Below are positions 35,782 through 45,268 of a stretch of 64,000 bases of DNA, piece by piece. The notes beneath the pieces were generated by a model. That model ran no database searches. It saw only the letters and a program-made list of their open reading frames with translations, and was not told the DNA's origin. The stretch spans positions 47,463 through 111,462 of the forward strand of contig CALRUR010000010.1 in NCBI GenBank assembly GCA_943371425.1, read 5' to 3'. How positions within the stretch are numbered: the stretch's first letter is position 1; each line of letters opens with the position of its first letter. The translations under genes were made by a program, and so were the position numbers. Source of the stretch: CAJBVG01 sp943371425 (lineage in GTDB: Bacteria; Bacteroidota; Bacteroidia; Sphingobacteriales; Sphingobacteriaceae).

Positions 35782-37644
35782 ATGAGCAATTATATTTCGG
35801 CGGAGAAATTAGGACACCAATTTCACGATCGCTGGTTATTTAGAGAATTGAATTTCGGAGTAAATGCTGGTCAGCGTATCGCACTAGTAGGTGTAAACGG
35901 TGCTGGCAAAAGTACTTTAATGAATATTATTGCAGCATCCTTAGATCCATCAGAAGGAAAACTAATAAGAAACAAAAGTATACGCATCGGTCATTTAGAA
36001 CAAGACCCAGTGCCCACCTTAACTTGTAGCATTAGCGATTATTTATTTTCTGATGATCATCCTGCATTAAGTTTAATTAAACGTTACGAAGAATTGCTCG
36101 AAAACCCAGAAGGCAAAGACGATGAGATTAATAAACTTACCGATGAGTTAAGTGCTGCCGATGCTTGGGAATACGAACATAAAATTAAACAGATATTAGG
36201 AACACTTGGCATACATCATTTAAAACAAGCTATTAACACCTTATCTGGAGGGCAAAAAAAACGTATTGCTTTAGCGAAATTATTAATTGAAGATCCAGAT
36301 TTATACATTTTAGATGAGCCTACTAACCATTTAGATATTGATACGATAGAATGGCTGGAAGAGTACCTAAATAAAGGGAACAAGACCTTAATTATGGTTA
36401 CACACGATAGGTATTTTTTAGATAATGTGTGTAATGAAATTATGGAAATTGATAGAGGAAGTGTTTTTCAATACAAAGGAAATTACTCATATTATTTAGA
36501 GAAAAAATCGGAGCGTGAAGAAATGGATAAAGCTTCGTTTGAGAAAAATAAAAATTTGTGGAGAAAGGAATTGGAGTGGATGCGTAGGCAACCAAAAGCA
36601 CGTACTACAAAATCTAAAGCACGTATTGATGCCTTTGGAGTGCTGGATGATAAAACGAAAGAATTACGCCCTAACCAAGAAGTGGAACTCAGCATAAAAA
36701 TGAGCAACCAAGGAAATAAAATTTTAGAGTTGCATCATGTAAGTAAATCATACGACGAAAAAAATATTATTGATGATTTTTCTTATGTATTTAAGAAAAA
36801 AGACAGAGTAGGTGTTGCAGGGAAAAATGGATCTGGAAAATCTACTTTTTTACAATTAATTACCGAGCAAGTTAAACCAGATACTGGTAAGGTAGTAGTT
36901 GGAGAGAGTACTGTTTACGGGTATTACAGACAAGATGGTTTAGCATTTGATGAAAATAAAAAAGTAATAGACATTGTTAGAGAAGTAGCCGACCATATTA
37001 TAATGGGCGACGGCAAACAATTAAGTGCATCGCAGTTATTAACTAAATTCTTATTCCCTCCGCAAAAGCAAAACGATAAAGTTTCTAAACTTAGTGGTGG
37101 CGAACGTAAGCGTTTGCAATTGATGCGAGTGCTTATGCTCAACCCAAATTTCTTAATCTTAGATGAGCCTACCAACGATTTAGACATCGACACCTTAAAT
37201 ATTTTAGAAGATTTCTTAATGGCATTTCCTGGTTGTTTAGTACTAGTATCTCACGATAGGTATTTAGTAGATAAACTAACTGACCACTTGTTTATATTCG
37301 AGGGAAATGGATATGTTCGTACTTATAATGGAAATTACACCGATTATAGAGTAGAAAAAGAAGAGGAAGAAGAAATAGAAAAAGCAAGATTAAAAGCTGA
37401 GAAAAACCAAGCTAAACAAGTAACACAGAATACTCCTGTTATAAAAAAACGAAGCTTTAAAGAGCAGAAAGAATTAGATGATCTGGAAGAAAGTATTAAG
37501 AAATTAGAACATAGAAAAGCGGAAATAAACACTTTACTACTAAGCATTACAAATGTTGATGAGATTATTGCACTTTCCAAAGAGTTGGAAGAAGTACAAG
37601 GCAACTTGGATGAGAAAGAGTTGAGGTGGTTGGAGCTGAGTTAG
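35782..37644 (+). CDS. ABC-F family ATPase (Uup-like)
   Basis: A 620-residue soluble protein with two ABC domains and no membrane helices. Walker A motifs are GVNGAGKST (about 37-45) and GKNGSGKST (about 348-356); signatures are LSGGQKKR and LSGGERKR; Walker B segments end ILDEPTNHLD and ILDEPTNDLD. The linker between domains is helical and basic, and a C-terminal coiled coil (about 535-620) marks the Uup branch. ABC-F proteins bind the ribosome E site or act in genome stability. It follows the methyltransferase by 3 bases. Confidence 0.94.
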   Translation: MSNYISAEKLGHQFHDRWLFRELNFGVNAGQRIALVGVNGAGKSTLMNIIAASLDPSEGKLIRNKSIRIGHLEQDPVPTLTCSISDYLFSDDHPALSLIKRYEELLENPEGKDDEINKLTDELSAADAWEYEHKIKQILGTLGIHHLKQAINTLSGGQKKRIALAKLLIEDPDLYILDEPTNHLDIDTIEWLEEYLNKGNKTLIMVTHDRYFLDNVCNEIMEIDRGSVFQYKGNYSYYLEKKSEREEMDKASFEKNKNLWRKELEWMRRQPKARTTKSKARIDAFGVLDDKTKELRPNQEVELSIKMSNQGNKILELHHVSKSYDEKNIIDDFSYVFKKKDRVGVAGKNGSGKSTFLQLITEQVKPDTGKVVVGESTVYGYYRQDGLAFDENKKVIDIVREVADHIIMGDGKQLSASQLLTKFLFPPQKQNDKVSKLSGGERKRLQLMRVLMLNPNFLILDEPTNDLDIDTLNILEDFLMAFPGCLVLVSHDRYLVDKLTDHLFIFEGNGYVRTYNGNYTDYRVEKEEEEEIEKARLKAEKNQAKQVTQNTPVIKKRSFKEQKELDDLEESIKKLEHRKAEINTLLLSITNVDEIIALSKELEEVQGNLDEKELRWLELS

Positions 37645-37692
37645 ATCGAAAGAGCGAATTAACGAACTAGCGAATTAGCGAATTTACGAGGT
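37643..37692. repeat. Octamer array after the ABC-F gene
   Basis: The tetranucleotide CGAA recurs exactly every 8 bases at 37647, 37655, 37663, 37671 and 37679, with CGAG at 37687. The array starts at the ABC-F stop codon. The same octamer flavour occurs, inverted, at 55535-55640. The remaining sequence to 37806 shows no clear feature. Confidence 0.8.
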
Positions 37693-37806
37693 GGTCACCT
37701 TTTTGGTAGAGGTGGATACTTACTAAAATTGAATTTCTATCTATATTTATGTTTATTGTATAAAAAACAACAAAAAGTAGCCTAAATACAACTAAGAGTA
37801 GTGCAA

Positions 37807-37814
37807 TATATTTG
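37807..37814 (+). promoter_or_regulatory. -7 promoter element of the HTH-pentapeptide gene
   Basis: TATATTTG is a perfect match to the Bacteroidota -7 consensus. It lies 54 bases before the ATG at 37869, giving a leader of roughly 45-50 bases. No good TTTG -33 box is seen. Its position also argues against the TTG start at 37812, which lies within it. Confidence 0.5.
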
Positions 37815-37868
37815 TATTACGAAAGAGGTGAATTTACTTTTGAGACATCAAAAATAAATATAGAAAAG

Positions 37869-38768
37869 ATGTTAAACTCAAAAACAATCGGCAATAAAAT
37901 TGCCAATGCCAGAAAGAAAATTAATTTCTCTCAAGCTGATCTTGCTGAAAAAGTAAGCATTAGCTCTCAAGCAGTAGGTAAATGGGAACGTGGTGAGTCC
38001 ATGCCCGATATTGCTACCTTAAACAAATTAGCAGAAATATTTGGTGTTGATTTAAACTACTTCTCCGAAAGTTTCCAATCGGTAGGAATCGATACAGAAA
38101 ATAAGGCAATAGATCCTGTATCTAATGAAATGCCCATTTCAAAATCGATTAGGCCGAAAGCCTTAAACTGGAATATGTCATCAGGTAATTGGGTCGATGC
38201 GGATTTCTCTGGTTTGAAAAATCTAAAAGAAAAATTTGCCAGTGCTAATATGAAGAATTGCAAATTTATTGGCTCCGACTTAAGTGAACTAATGCTCGAT
38301 TCAAATAATATTGTTGCTTGTGATTTTAGTAATTCAGATTTACGAAATAGCAACATCACTTCTTCGAACATAACGAATAATAATTTTCAATCGTGTTCTT
38401 TAATTGATACAAAATTTTCGAGTTCTGCCATTCGTAATTGCGATTTCAGTGAAGCTGATTTTTCTGGATCTGAACTAAAGAATTCTGAATTTAAAAATTG
38501 CAAAATCGAAAATACTAAATGGAATGTTTGTTCATTCGAACATTCACATCTAAGCGAGCTAGAAATTAACGGTGCAATGGATGACTGTTCATTCGACAAT
38601 TGTTCATTCTCTAAAGTTATATTTAGAAATGTTACCATCAGAAATACTTTTTTTAAAGGTAAAAAGCTAAAAGGAATCAAGTTTGTCGATTGCCAAGCAG
38701 ACCGCTTAACGTTCGAATTTTTAAAAAATGGAAAAGCAGATTTAGAGGGTCTTAAATTGTTGGATTAA
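37869..38768 (+). CDS. XRE-type HTH regulator fused to pentapeptide repeats
   Basis: Start chosen at ATG 37869 (MLNSKTIGNK); an upstream TTG frame lies over a promoter element. The 299-residue protein has an N-terminal Cro/CI-type helix-turn-helix (about 4-62: GNKIANARKKINFSQADLAEKV, SSQAVGKWERGESMPD). After a linker, residues about 110-280 are pentapeptide repeats (CDFSNSDLRNSNI, CDFSEADFSGSEL, CSFDNCSFSKVIF). The repeats would form a rigid beta-helix, perhaps a DNA mimic or dimer interface that controls the DNA-binding head. This is inference; target genes are unknown. Confidence 0.88.
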   Translation: MLNSKTIGNKIANARKKINFSQADLAEKVSISSQAVGKWERGESMPDIATLNKLAEIFGVDLNYFSESFQSVGIDTENKAIDPVSNEMPISKSIRPKALNWNMSSGNWVDADFSGLKNLKEKFASANMKNCKFIGSDLSELMLDSNNIVACDFSNSDLRNSNITSSNITNNNFQSCSLIDTKFSSSAIRNCDFSEADFSGSELKNSEFKNCKIENTKWNVCSFEHSHLSELEINGAMDDCSFDNCSFSKVIFRNVTIRNTFFKGKKLKGIKFVDCQADRLTFEFLKNGKADLEGLKLLD

Positions 38769-38805
38769 TTAAGAATTTCAGCATCTAATTACCCCTCTGC
38801 GAAAT

Positions 38806-38840
38806 AAAAAAAGCGCCACCCGGTTTCCCGAATAACGCTT
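38806..38840 (-). terminator. Rho-independent terminator of the dcw operon
   Basis: On the minus strand a 12-pair stem with several G-U pairs and a GAAA loop (38840 to 38813) is followed by seven T. It lies 26 bases beyond the ftsZ stop and closes the dcw cluster. Confidence 0.9.
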
Positions 38841-38865
38841 ACGGCTATTTTAAATATGTTAAAAA

Positions 38866-40584
38866 CTAGTCAACATTGTCATGCAAAAAAGGATTGTTCG
38901 GGCGAATTTGTGGTGCGCCGTTTTCTTCGTTTACTGTATAACGTGATACTTGAGATTCAGAAGAGTGAGGGGTATTATCCATTGCTTGCTTTTTACGCAA
39001 ATACGCAGGTTCTTGCTCCAAATCATTTACCCCGTTTGGAGTTCTTAAACGCATGCTCAATTCTTTTAGTCTATTGATGCGTTCTTTGTTTCTCTTCATC
39101 TGCTCATCCAACTCATCATTCTCTATATTTTCTTGAGGCGATTTATTGATGACCTTAAACTCTACATCTTCTTTGTCTAATAATCTAAATGGCTCTTGTT
39201 CTCTTTGCTCCTCTACTTTAGTTTCTGGCGCAGGTATAAAGTCGAATAAATTTACTTGCTTGGTTGCTGCAGGCGCTTCCTTTTTTACATCTTCCTTTAT
39301 AAAGGTGCTAAGCTCAGATTCTTCTACAATATGCTTCTTCAAAATCATGGCTGGTGCTTTTTTAATTGCAGCCGACTCTTCCATTATTTCTTCAGATTTT
39401 ATTTCCTCAACTTTTTCGTTTGCAACAGCATAACTAACTTCCTCTTCTTTCAATTCAGATTTTAAAGTAAGCATCTGCTCTAATGTATTTACAGCAGGCA
39501 CCACTTCATTGTCTTCAATCGTAATATTTAAATTCGGAATGTTATTTTCTATACTTGCTTTGTTCTCTATCGATAACGGAATTACTTTTTTCTCTGAACC
39601 TGGAACCGCTTTAGAGAAACGCTCTTCCTTTGTTTGGAACCCTGTTGCTATAAGCGTTACACTTATTTTATCACCTAAAGTTTCATCATAACAATTACCC
39701 CAAATAATATCGGCAGTTAAGCCTGCTTGGTTTTGTATATAATCTGTAATTTCCGAAACTTCATCCATCAATACTTCTTTCTCTCCAGAAGTAATGTTCA
39801 ATAAAATATAACGTGCACCTTCAATATCATTATCATTTAACAATGGAGAAGCTAAAGCACTTTGTACTGCTTTAAATGCTCGTCCTTCGCCTTCTGCAGA
39901 TGCCGAACCCATTATCGCTACACCGCTGCTTTGCATCACTGTTTTCACATCTTCAAAGTCAACGTTTATATAACCCGGTACAGTTATAATTTCTGCAATC
40001 CCTTTTGCTGCGGTTGTTAAAATATTATCAGCTTCTGCAAATGCATTTGATAGGGTAAGGTTTCCATACATCTCACGTAATTTATCATTAGAAATTACTA
40101 ATAATGTATCTACGTGTTTTTTAAACGCCTCCAACCCTTCATCCGCTTGTTGCTTTCTTCTCTTCCCTTCAAAATTAAATGGAGTGGTTACAATACCTAC
40201 AGTAAGTATCCCCAACTCTCTTGCAGCTTGCGCAATAATTGGACTAGCACCTGTACCAGTACCACCACCCATACCTGCTGTAATAAAAATCATTTTGGTA
40301 GTTGCACCTAATAATTCTTTTACATCATCTATAGATTCTATAGCCGAGTTTTTGCCAACTTCTGGCATCGATCCTGCTCCTCTACCTTCTGTTAGGCTTG
40401 CACCTAATTGCACTTTATTTGGTATGGGACTTAATTCCAATGCTTGTGCATCTGTATTACAGATGATGAAATCTACTCCTACGATCCCTTGATTGTACAT
40501 GTGGTTTACCGCGTTTCCACCGCCACCACCAACACCAATTACTTTAATAATTGATGATTTGTCTTTCAGCATCTCGAATTTCAT
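38866..40584 (-). CDS. ftsZ: Cell division GTPase FtsZ, long-tailed form
   Basis: Tubulin-like GTPase that forms the division ring. GVGGGGGNAVNHM (17-29) and the tubulin signature GMGGGTGTG are present, and the T7 loop reads NVDFEDV. The core ends near residue 325. It is followed by a long disordered linker, rich in Glu and Lys, of more than 200 residues, and ends NPFLHDNVD, the usual Bacteroidota C-terminal peptide that should bind FtsA. Length 572 compared with 383 in E. coli is normal for the phylum. It is the last gene of the dcw cluster. Confidence 0.97.
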   Translation of the reverse strand: MKFEMLKDKSSIIKVIGVGGGGGNAVNHMYNQGIVGVDFIICNTDAQALELSPIPNKVQLGASLTEGRGAGSMPEVGKNSAIESIDDVKELLGATTKMIFITAGMGGGTGTGASPIIAQAARELGILTVGIVTTPFNFEGKRRKQQADEGLEAFKKHVDTLLVISNDKLREMYGNLTLSNAFAEADNILTTAAKGIAEIITVPGYINVDFEDVKTVMQSSGVAIMGSASAEGEGRAFKAVQSALASPLLNDNDIEGARYILLNITSGEKEVLMDEVSEITDYIQNQAGLTADIIWGNCYDETLGDKISVTLIATGFQTKEERFSKAVPGSEKKVIPLSIENKASIENNIPNLNITIEDNEVVPAVNTLEQMLTLKSELKEEEVSYAVANEKVEEIKSEEIMEESAAIKKAPAMILKKHIVEESELSTFIKEDVKKEAPAATKQVNLFDFIPAPETKVEEQREQEPFRLLDKEDVEFKVINKSPQENIENDELDEQMKRNKERINRLKELSMRLRTPNGVNDLEQEPAYLRKKQAMDNTPHSSESQVSRYTVNEENGAPQIRPNNPFLHDNVD

Positions 40585-40604
40585 ATGTTCTTATTTTATG
40601 TTTC

Positions 40605-41939
40605 TTATTTTGTAAATCCTTTATCGTCTATGTCTTCAATATCTTTCAAAAAGAATTTTTCTCCTTTTGTTAAAATACTTTTCATAAAAGATTTACCTTG
40701 ATTTTTTTCTCTTTCTACTTTTGTTTCTTTCTCCACCACCACTTTTGTTCCCTTTCTTTGCTCTTTCTCTTTTTGCATTTCTAAATACTGCAATCCTTTT
40801 ATCACAAGTCCTATACCCGTACTGTACATAGGGCTCTTAATATCGTCGTAATTAGATTTTGCTAAATGCTCATTCGGGTAACCAATTCGTGCATCTATTC
40901 CTGTAATGTATTCTACTAACTGAGTGATGTGTTTTAATTGCGCACCACCACCTGTAACAACTATGCCTGCACCAGCTCTAATTTTCTTTTCGAAACCAGA
41001 TGCTTGTATTTCATACTTCACTTGTTCTAAAATTTCTTCCATACGTGCTTGTATAATGTATGCAAGATTTTTTACCGAAACTTCTTTTGGCTCTCTTCCT
41101 TTTAATCCTTGTATCGATATTACTTCTTCATCTTTATTCTCATCTGCTAATGCCGAACCAAATTTTACTTTTAAGGCTTCTGCAGTATTTTTCATCACTG
41201 CACATCCTTCTCTAATATCTTCGGTAATGCTATTTCCACCAAACGGAATTACAGCAGTATGTCTTATAATACCTTCGTAAAATATAGCAATATCAGATGT
41301 TCCACCACCAATGTCTACAAGCACTACACCCGCTTCTTTCTCTTCATCACTCAATACAGCATCAGCACTTGCCAATGGCTCCAACACCATGTCTGTTGCA
41401 AATAAATTTGCACGATCAATACATTTAATAATATTATTAGCCGCAGTAATTTGCCCTGTAATAACGTGGAAGTTTGCCTCTAATCTAATACCCGACATTC
41501 CTATCGGCTCTAAAATTCCTTGCTCATTATCTACCGTAAATTCTTGTGGTAATACGTGTATAATTTTTTCACCCGGTGGCATTGCCAAACGGTACATGTC
41601 TTCAATTAAGCGATCCACATCTGCGCGAGAAATTTCATCTTCGGTAGAATTTCTTACAATAATACCTCTGTGTTGTAAACTTTTTATATGCTGACCAGCA
41701 ATACCAACTACTACTTCAGAAATATCACAATTAGATTTAGCTGCTGCCTCTTCTATTGCCAACTTAATGCCTTTAATTGTTTTCTCAATATTTGTTACCA
41801 CACCACGAGATACACCAGCAGATTCTGCCTTACCCATTCCCAATACCTGAATCTTACCATGCTCTGTACGCAATCCTACAATCGCGCAAATTTTTGTCGT
41901 TCCGATGTCTAGTCCAACTACGATATCCGAATTTTCCAT
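40605..41939 (-). CDS. ftsA: Cell division protein FtsA
   Basis: Actin-like ATPase that tethers FtsZ to the membrane. VGLDIGTTKICAIVG (8-22) is the phosphate-1 motif, LVDIGGGTSDIAIF the phosphate-2 motif and GAGIVVTGGGAQL the adenosine motif. The C-terminal end is Lys-rich, then FFLKDIEDI, rather than a clear amphipathic anchor; this resembles other Bacteroidota FtsA. It begins 2 bases after ftsQ and ends 20 bases before ftsZ. Confidence 0.96.
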   Translation of the reverse strand: MENSDIVVGLDIGTTKICAIVGLRTEHGKIQVLGMGKAESAGVSRGVVTNIEKTIKGIKLAIEEAAAKSNCDISEVVVGIAGQHIKSLQHRGIIVRNSTEDEISRADVDRLIEDMYRLAMPPGEKIIHVLPQEFTVDNEQGILEPIGMSGIRLEANFHVITGQITAANNIIKCIDRANLFATDMVLEPLASADAVLSDEEKEAGVVLVDIGGGTSDIAIFYEGIIRHTAVIPFGGNSITEDIREGCAVMKNTAEALKVKFGSALADENKDEEVISIQGLKGREPKEVSVKNLAYIIQARMEEILEQVKYEIQASGFEKKIRAGAGIVVTGGGAQLKHITQLVEYITGIDARIGYPNEHLAKSNYDDIKSPMYSTGIGLVIKGLQYLEMQKEKEQRKGTKVVVEKETKVEREKNQGKSFMKSILTKGEKFFLKDIEDIDDKGFTK

Positions 41940-41941
41940 AT

Positions 41942-42808
41942 TTATAATTTTTTATCTTCTATTTTTAAATTAGCAGTATCAGTAGGTATTTTTAAACTAT
42001 CGTTTAAACTTATTACTGGCAGTTCTGCTTTGTCTCTTCTGCTACATACCAATTGTCCTTTAAATTTAACATTGATGGTATGGTATGTTTGCCATCCTAC
42101 TTTTGGCAATGCCTTTTGGTAAAACACCAATAGGTTTTCTAATTTTTCATTTGCATTACTTGTATCACCAAAAATAATTTTATGATCGCCAAGCCTTGGT
42201 ATTAATATAATATCTTGGTTAGGCTCAATATAAATTTGTTCTATTTGTGCATTCCAAAATTTATCTGCACGTATTACATTACTCAAATAAAATAATGAAC
42301 GAACTAATGGTGTATTAATACTATCATTTATCCCATTATACAATTCTGTTATACTTCCGTTTGCAATTAAAACGTTTGCGGAGTATAAAGTAGATAATGG
42401 CATCTTCCCTCCCTTTTCATCAATATAAAAACTTTGTTGCACCTCGTTCATTATCCTCAACATTGGTTTACGTTGCACAATGTTTACTTGTAGTTTTCCT
42501 TTAATATCGATGTAAACATCTGCATCATCCACATATTTATTCAACTTCAACAATCGCTCTAACAAGCTAACCGGAATTCTGTGTATAGGAGTTCCTATTA
42601 AAGAATCGCCTGGCGAGAACAAAATTTTTAATACATCTTGTTTGTTGATGAAATAATTTTCATCCTCTCTGTTAATATTAATTTCAATCTTTTTACAAAG
42701 AACGCTTTGTTGTCGAACTTCGGTAAATGCCAGGGATACTACCGTTGCACTTAAACCTATGATCCACAAGGAAACAATACCTATTAGTTTCCAATTGATC
42801 TTTTTCAT
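41942..42808 (-). CDS. ftsQ: FtsQ-like division protein
   Basis: A 288-residue bitopic membrane protein: short cytoplasmic N-terminus, one helix at about 9-27, then a periplasmic domain with a POTRA-like region (INREDENYFINKQDVLKIL..., about 40-120) and a C-terminal beta part. Primary sequence is poorly conserved, so the name rests on topology and position between murC and ftsA, where FtsQ/DivIB normally lies. It overlaps the murC end by four bases. Confidence 0.85.
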   Translation of the reverse strand: MKKINWKLIGIVSLWIIGLSATVVSLAFTEVRQQSVLCKKIEININREDENYFINKQDVLKILFSPGDSLIGTPIHRIPVSLLERLLKLNKYVDDADVYIDIKGKLQVNIVQRKPMLRIMNEVQQSFYIDEKGGKMPLSTLYSANVLIANGSITELYNGINDSINTPLVRSLFYLSNVIRADKFWNAQIEQIYIEPNQDIILIPRLGDHKIIFGDTSNANEKLENLLVFYQKALPKVGWQTYHTINVKFKGQLVCSRRDKAELPVISLNDSLKIPTDTANLKIEDKKL

Positions 42809-44163
42809 TTCGATAACATTTGTCGGAGTGGTTCTACTAAAGTGTCTATATCTCCAGCTCCAACGGTTAATAATACTTCAATTTTTTTATCACTCAGTAC
42901 CGAAACTAATTCTTGTTTCGTACACATCATTTTATCGGTCAACTCTATATTTTTAAATATCATATCAGAGCTTACCCCATCAATAGGTAATTCGCGTGCT
43001 GGGTAAATATCTAACAATATCAATTCATCACAATTACTTAATACTTCAGAGAAGCCTTCTGCAAAATCTCTTGTTCTCGAATATAAGTGCGGTTGAAAAA
43101 CAGTGGTTAATTTTTTGTTCGGGTATAATTGGCGAACAGAATTTAAACACGCTCTTAATTCTTCCGGATGGTGAGCATAGTCATCAATAAACACATGCTC
43201 CTCATTTTTCAATATGTATTCGAATCTTCTTTTTACTCCTCTAAAACTCTTCATCGCTGCTTTAATTTTATCGTCGGATATTCCTAATTGAATTCCTACA
43301 ATAACCGCAGCGGTTGCATTCTCAACATTATGAAAACCTGCAATACCGAGTTCAATATTTTTTATTTCTTTCGTGCCATTTTTAAAATCGAAAATAAAAG
43401 TTCCATTATCGATTCTAATATTGTGCGCTGTATAATCTGCACTGCTAGAATTTAAGCCGTACGTTATACCTTCTTTTTTTATTGGCAATTGATATTTATA
43501 AATCAATTTCCCCGAACGTTTTACTTGCGAAGCAAATAATCGGAACGATTCTTCAATATGATTTTTATCGCCGTAAATATCCAAATGATCTGCATCCATG
43601 GAAGTAACAATGGCAATGTCGGGGTGTAAGGTTAAAAACGATCGATCGAATTCATCGGCCTCTACCACCATCACATTATTATCACCAAACAACACATTCG
43701 AATTATAATTACTCGCAATGCCTCCTAAAAACGCAGAGCAATCGTAACCAGAATCTTTCAGTAAATGGGCAATTATTGAGGAGGTAGTAGTTTTACCATG
43801 TGTGCCAGCAACTGCAATGGTAAACGAACCTTCAGAAATAATTCCTAATACTTGCGAACGTTTGCGTAATACAAAATCATAATTCGAAAAGAAATTAAAA
43901 ATGGCACTGTCTTTCGGAATGGCAGGAGTAAAAATTACGAGTGTACTCGGATCGTGCACCAAAAATTCTGGATGAATTTCAGATACATCGTCGGTAAACG
44001 TAATATGTATTCCTTCTGCTTCCAATTCGGTAGTTAATTTCGTAGGTGTACGATCATAACCAGCAACCACACAACCTCGCTTATTGAAGTAACGCGCAAG
44101 CCCACTCATACCGATGCCGCCGATACCAATCAAATAAACTCTATGGATGTGTTCTAATTTCAT
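42805..44163 (-). CDS. murC: UDP-N-acetylmuramate-L-alanine ligase
   Basis: Adds L-Ala to UDP-MurNAc, the first peptide step of peptidoglycan synthesis. GIGGIGMSGLARYF is the N-terminal UDP-binding turn, AGTHGKTTTSSI (about 119-130) the ATP P-loop, and HHPEEL the C-terminal motif of Mur ligases. 452 residues is typical. It follows murG by one base and overlaps ftsQ by four. Confidence 0.96.
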   Translation of the reverse strand: MKLEHIHRVYLIGIGGIGMSGLARYFNKRGCVVAGYDRTPTKLTTELEAEGIHITFTDDVSEIHPEFLVHDPSTLVIFTPAIPKDSAIFNFFSNYDFVLRKRSQVLGIISEGSFTIAVAGTHGKTTTSSIIAHLLKDSGYDCSAFLGGIASNYNSNVLFGDNNVMVVEADEFDRSFLTLHPDIAIVTSMDADHLDIYGDKNHIEESFRLFASQVKRSGKLIYKYQLPIKKEGITYGLNSSSADYTAHNIRIDNGTFIFDFKNGTKEIKNIELGIAGFHNVENATAAVIVGIQLGISDDKIKAAMKSFRGVKRRFEYILKNEEHVFIDDYAHHPEELRACLNSVRQLYPNKKLTTVFQPHLYSRTRDFAEGFSEVLSNCDELILLDIYPARELPIDGVSSDMIFKNIELTDKMMCTKQELVSVLSDKKIEVLLTVGAGDIDTLVEPLRQMLSK

Positions 44164-44164
44164 T

Positions 44165-45268
44165 TTATCTTTTTACCAATTTCAACACCTCGTCTGCAAT
44201 TATTTCTGCCGCATGCGGCATTGCTAATTTTTTTATTTCTGCTGACAAGCGTTCTAATTGTTCTTTTTCTTGTAATAATTTTAGTGCCTTGGGTATTAAT
44301 TCTTGTTTAGCATTTACATCTTTTACCAATACAGCTGCATTGTTTTTTACCAATGCCATTGCGTTCTTAGTTTGGTGATCCTCAGCTACATTAGGCGATG
44401 GAACAAGAATCACGGGTTTGCCAACTAAACACAATTCTGAGATGGTTCCTGCACCCGCTCTTGCAATAATTAAGTCTGCAACAGCATATGCCATATCCAT
44501 ACTACTAATAAACTCAAATATCTTGACTCCTTCGCTGAATTTTTCTTTAGCATTTTCAACAATTGTGGAATAGTAAAACCGCCCAGTTTGCCATATTAGT
44601 TGAACATCCGAACGATTTATTTCATCAGCAAAATTCAGTACACTTTCATTCAATGTTCTTGCACCTAAACTTCCACCTGTAATAAAAATTGTTTTCTTAT
44701 TTACATCTAATCCAAAATGCTGTATAGCTTGCTCTCTTAAGCCCTGTATTTCCAATAGTTCTGCACGCACAGGGTTACCAGTATACATTAAAGTTGCTGC
44801 CGGAAAAAACTGTTCCATTCCCTCGTAGGCTACACAAATTTTACTCGCATTTTTTGCCAACATTTTATTTGTAATTCCTGGATACGAATTTTGTTCCTGA
44901 ATTACATATGGAATGTTATGTTTAGAGGCCATGTATAACAATGGACCCGATGCGTATCCGCCAACACCTACTGCAACATCAGCCTTAAATTTTTTTAATA
45001 TTGAAAACGATTTCCATAAACTTTTTATTAAACGAATTGGAAACTTTAAATTATCAAAACTTAATTTTCTTTGTAATCCTTTAATGTCTAATCCAATAAT
45101 TTCATACCCTGCCAAAGGCACTTTTTCCATTTCAATTTTACCCAAAGCACCTACAAACAAAAACTCAGCATCTGCCCGCTTTGCCTTAATTGCATTAGCA
45201 ATGGCAATTGCTGGAAACACATGCCCACCAGTTCCTCCTCCAGAAATAATTATTTTAGGCGGCTTCAT
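44165..45268 (-). CDS. murG: Lipid II synthase (N-acetylglucosaminyltransferase MurG)
   Basis: Transfers GlcNAc to lipid I at the inner face of the membrane. Start set at ATG 45268 (MKPPKIIISGGGTGGHVFPA); a longer frame begins with TTG and adds a Lys run read from ftsW. The N-terminal GGGTGGH loop and the C-terminal donor-binding segment IIARAGAGTISELCLVGKP are present. The chosen start overlaps the ftsW end by 14 bases. Confidence 0.95.
   Translation of the reverse strand: MKPPKIIISGGGTGGHVFPAIAIANAIKAKRADAEFLFVGALGKIEMEKVPLAGYEIIGLDIKGLQRKLSFDNLKFPIRLIKSLWKSFSILKKFKADVAVGVGGYASGPLLYMASKHNIPYVIQEQNSYPGITNKMLAKNASKICVAYEGMEQFFPAATLMYTGNPVRAELLEIQGLREQAIQHFGLDVNKKTIFITGGSLGARTLNESVLNFADEINRSDVQLIWQTGRFYYSTIVENAKEKFSEGVKIFEFISSMDMAYAVADLIIARAGAGTISELCLVGKPVILVPSPNVAEDHQTKNAMALVKNNAAVLVKDVNAKQELIPKALKLLQEKEQLERLSAEIKKLAMPHAAEIIADEVLKLVKR

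Noticed and set aside
37688..37706. AGGTGGTCACCT followed by T as a terminator of the ABC-F gene
   Set aside because: The stem would be only four to five pairs with a tiny loop, too weak to call.
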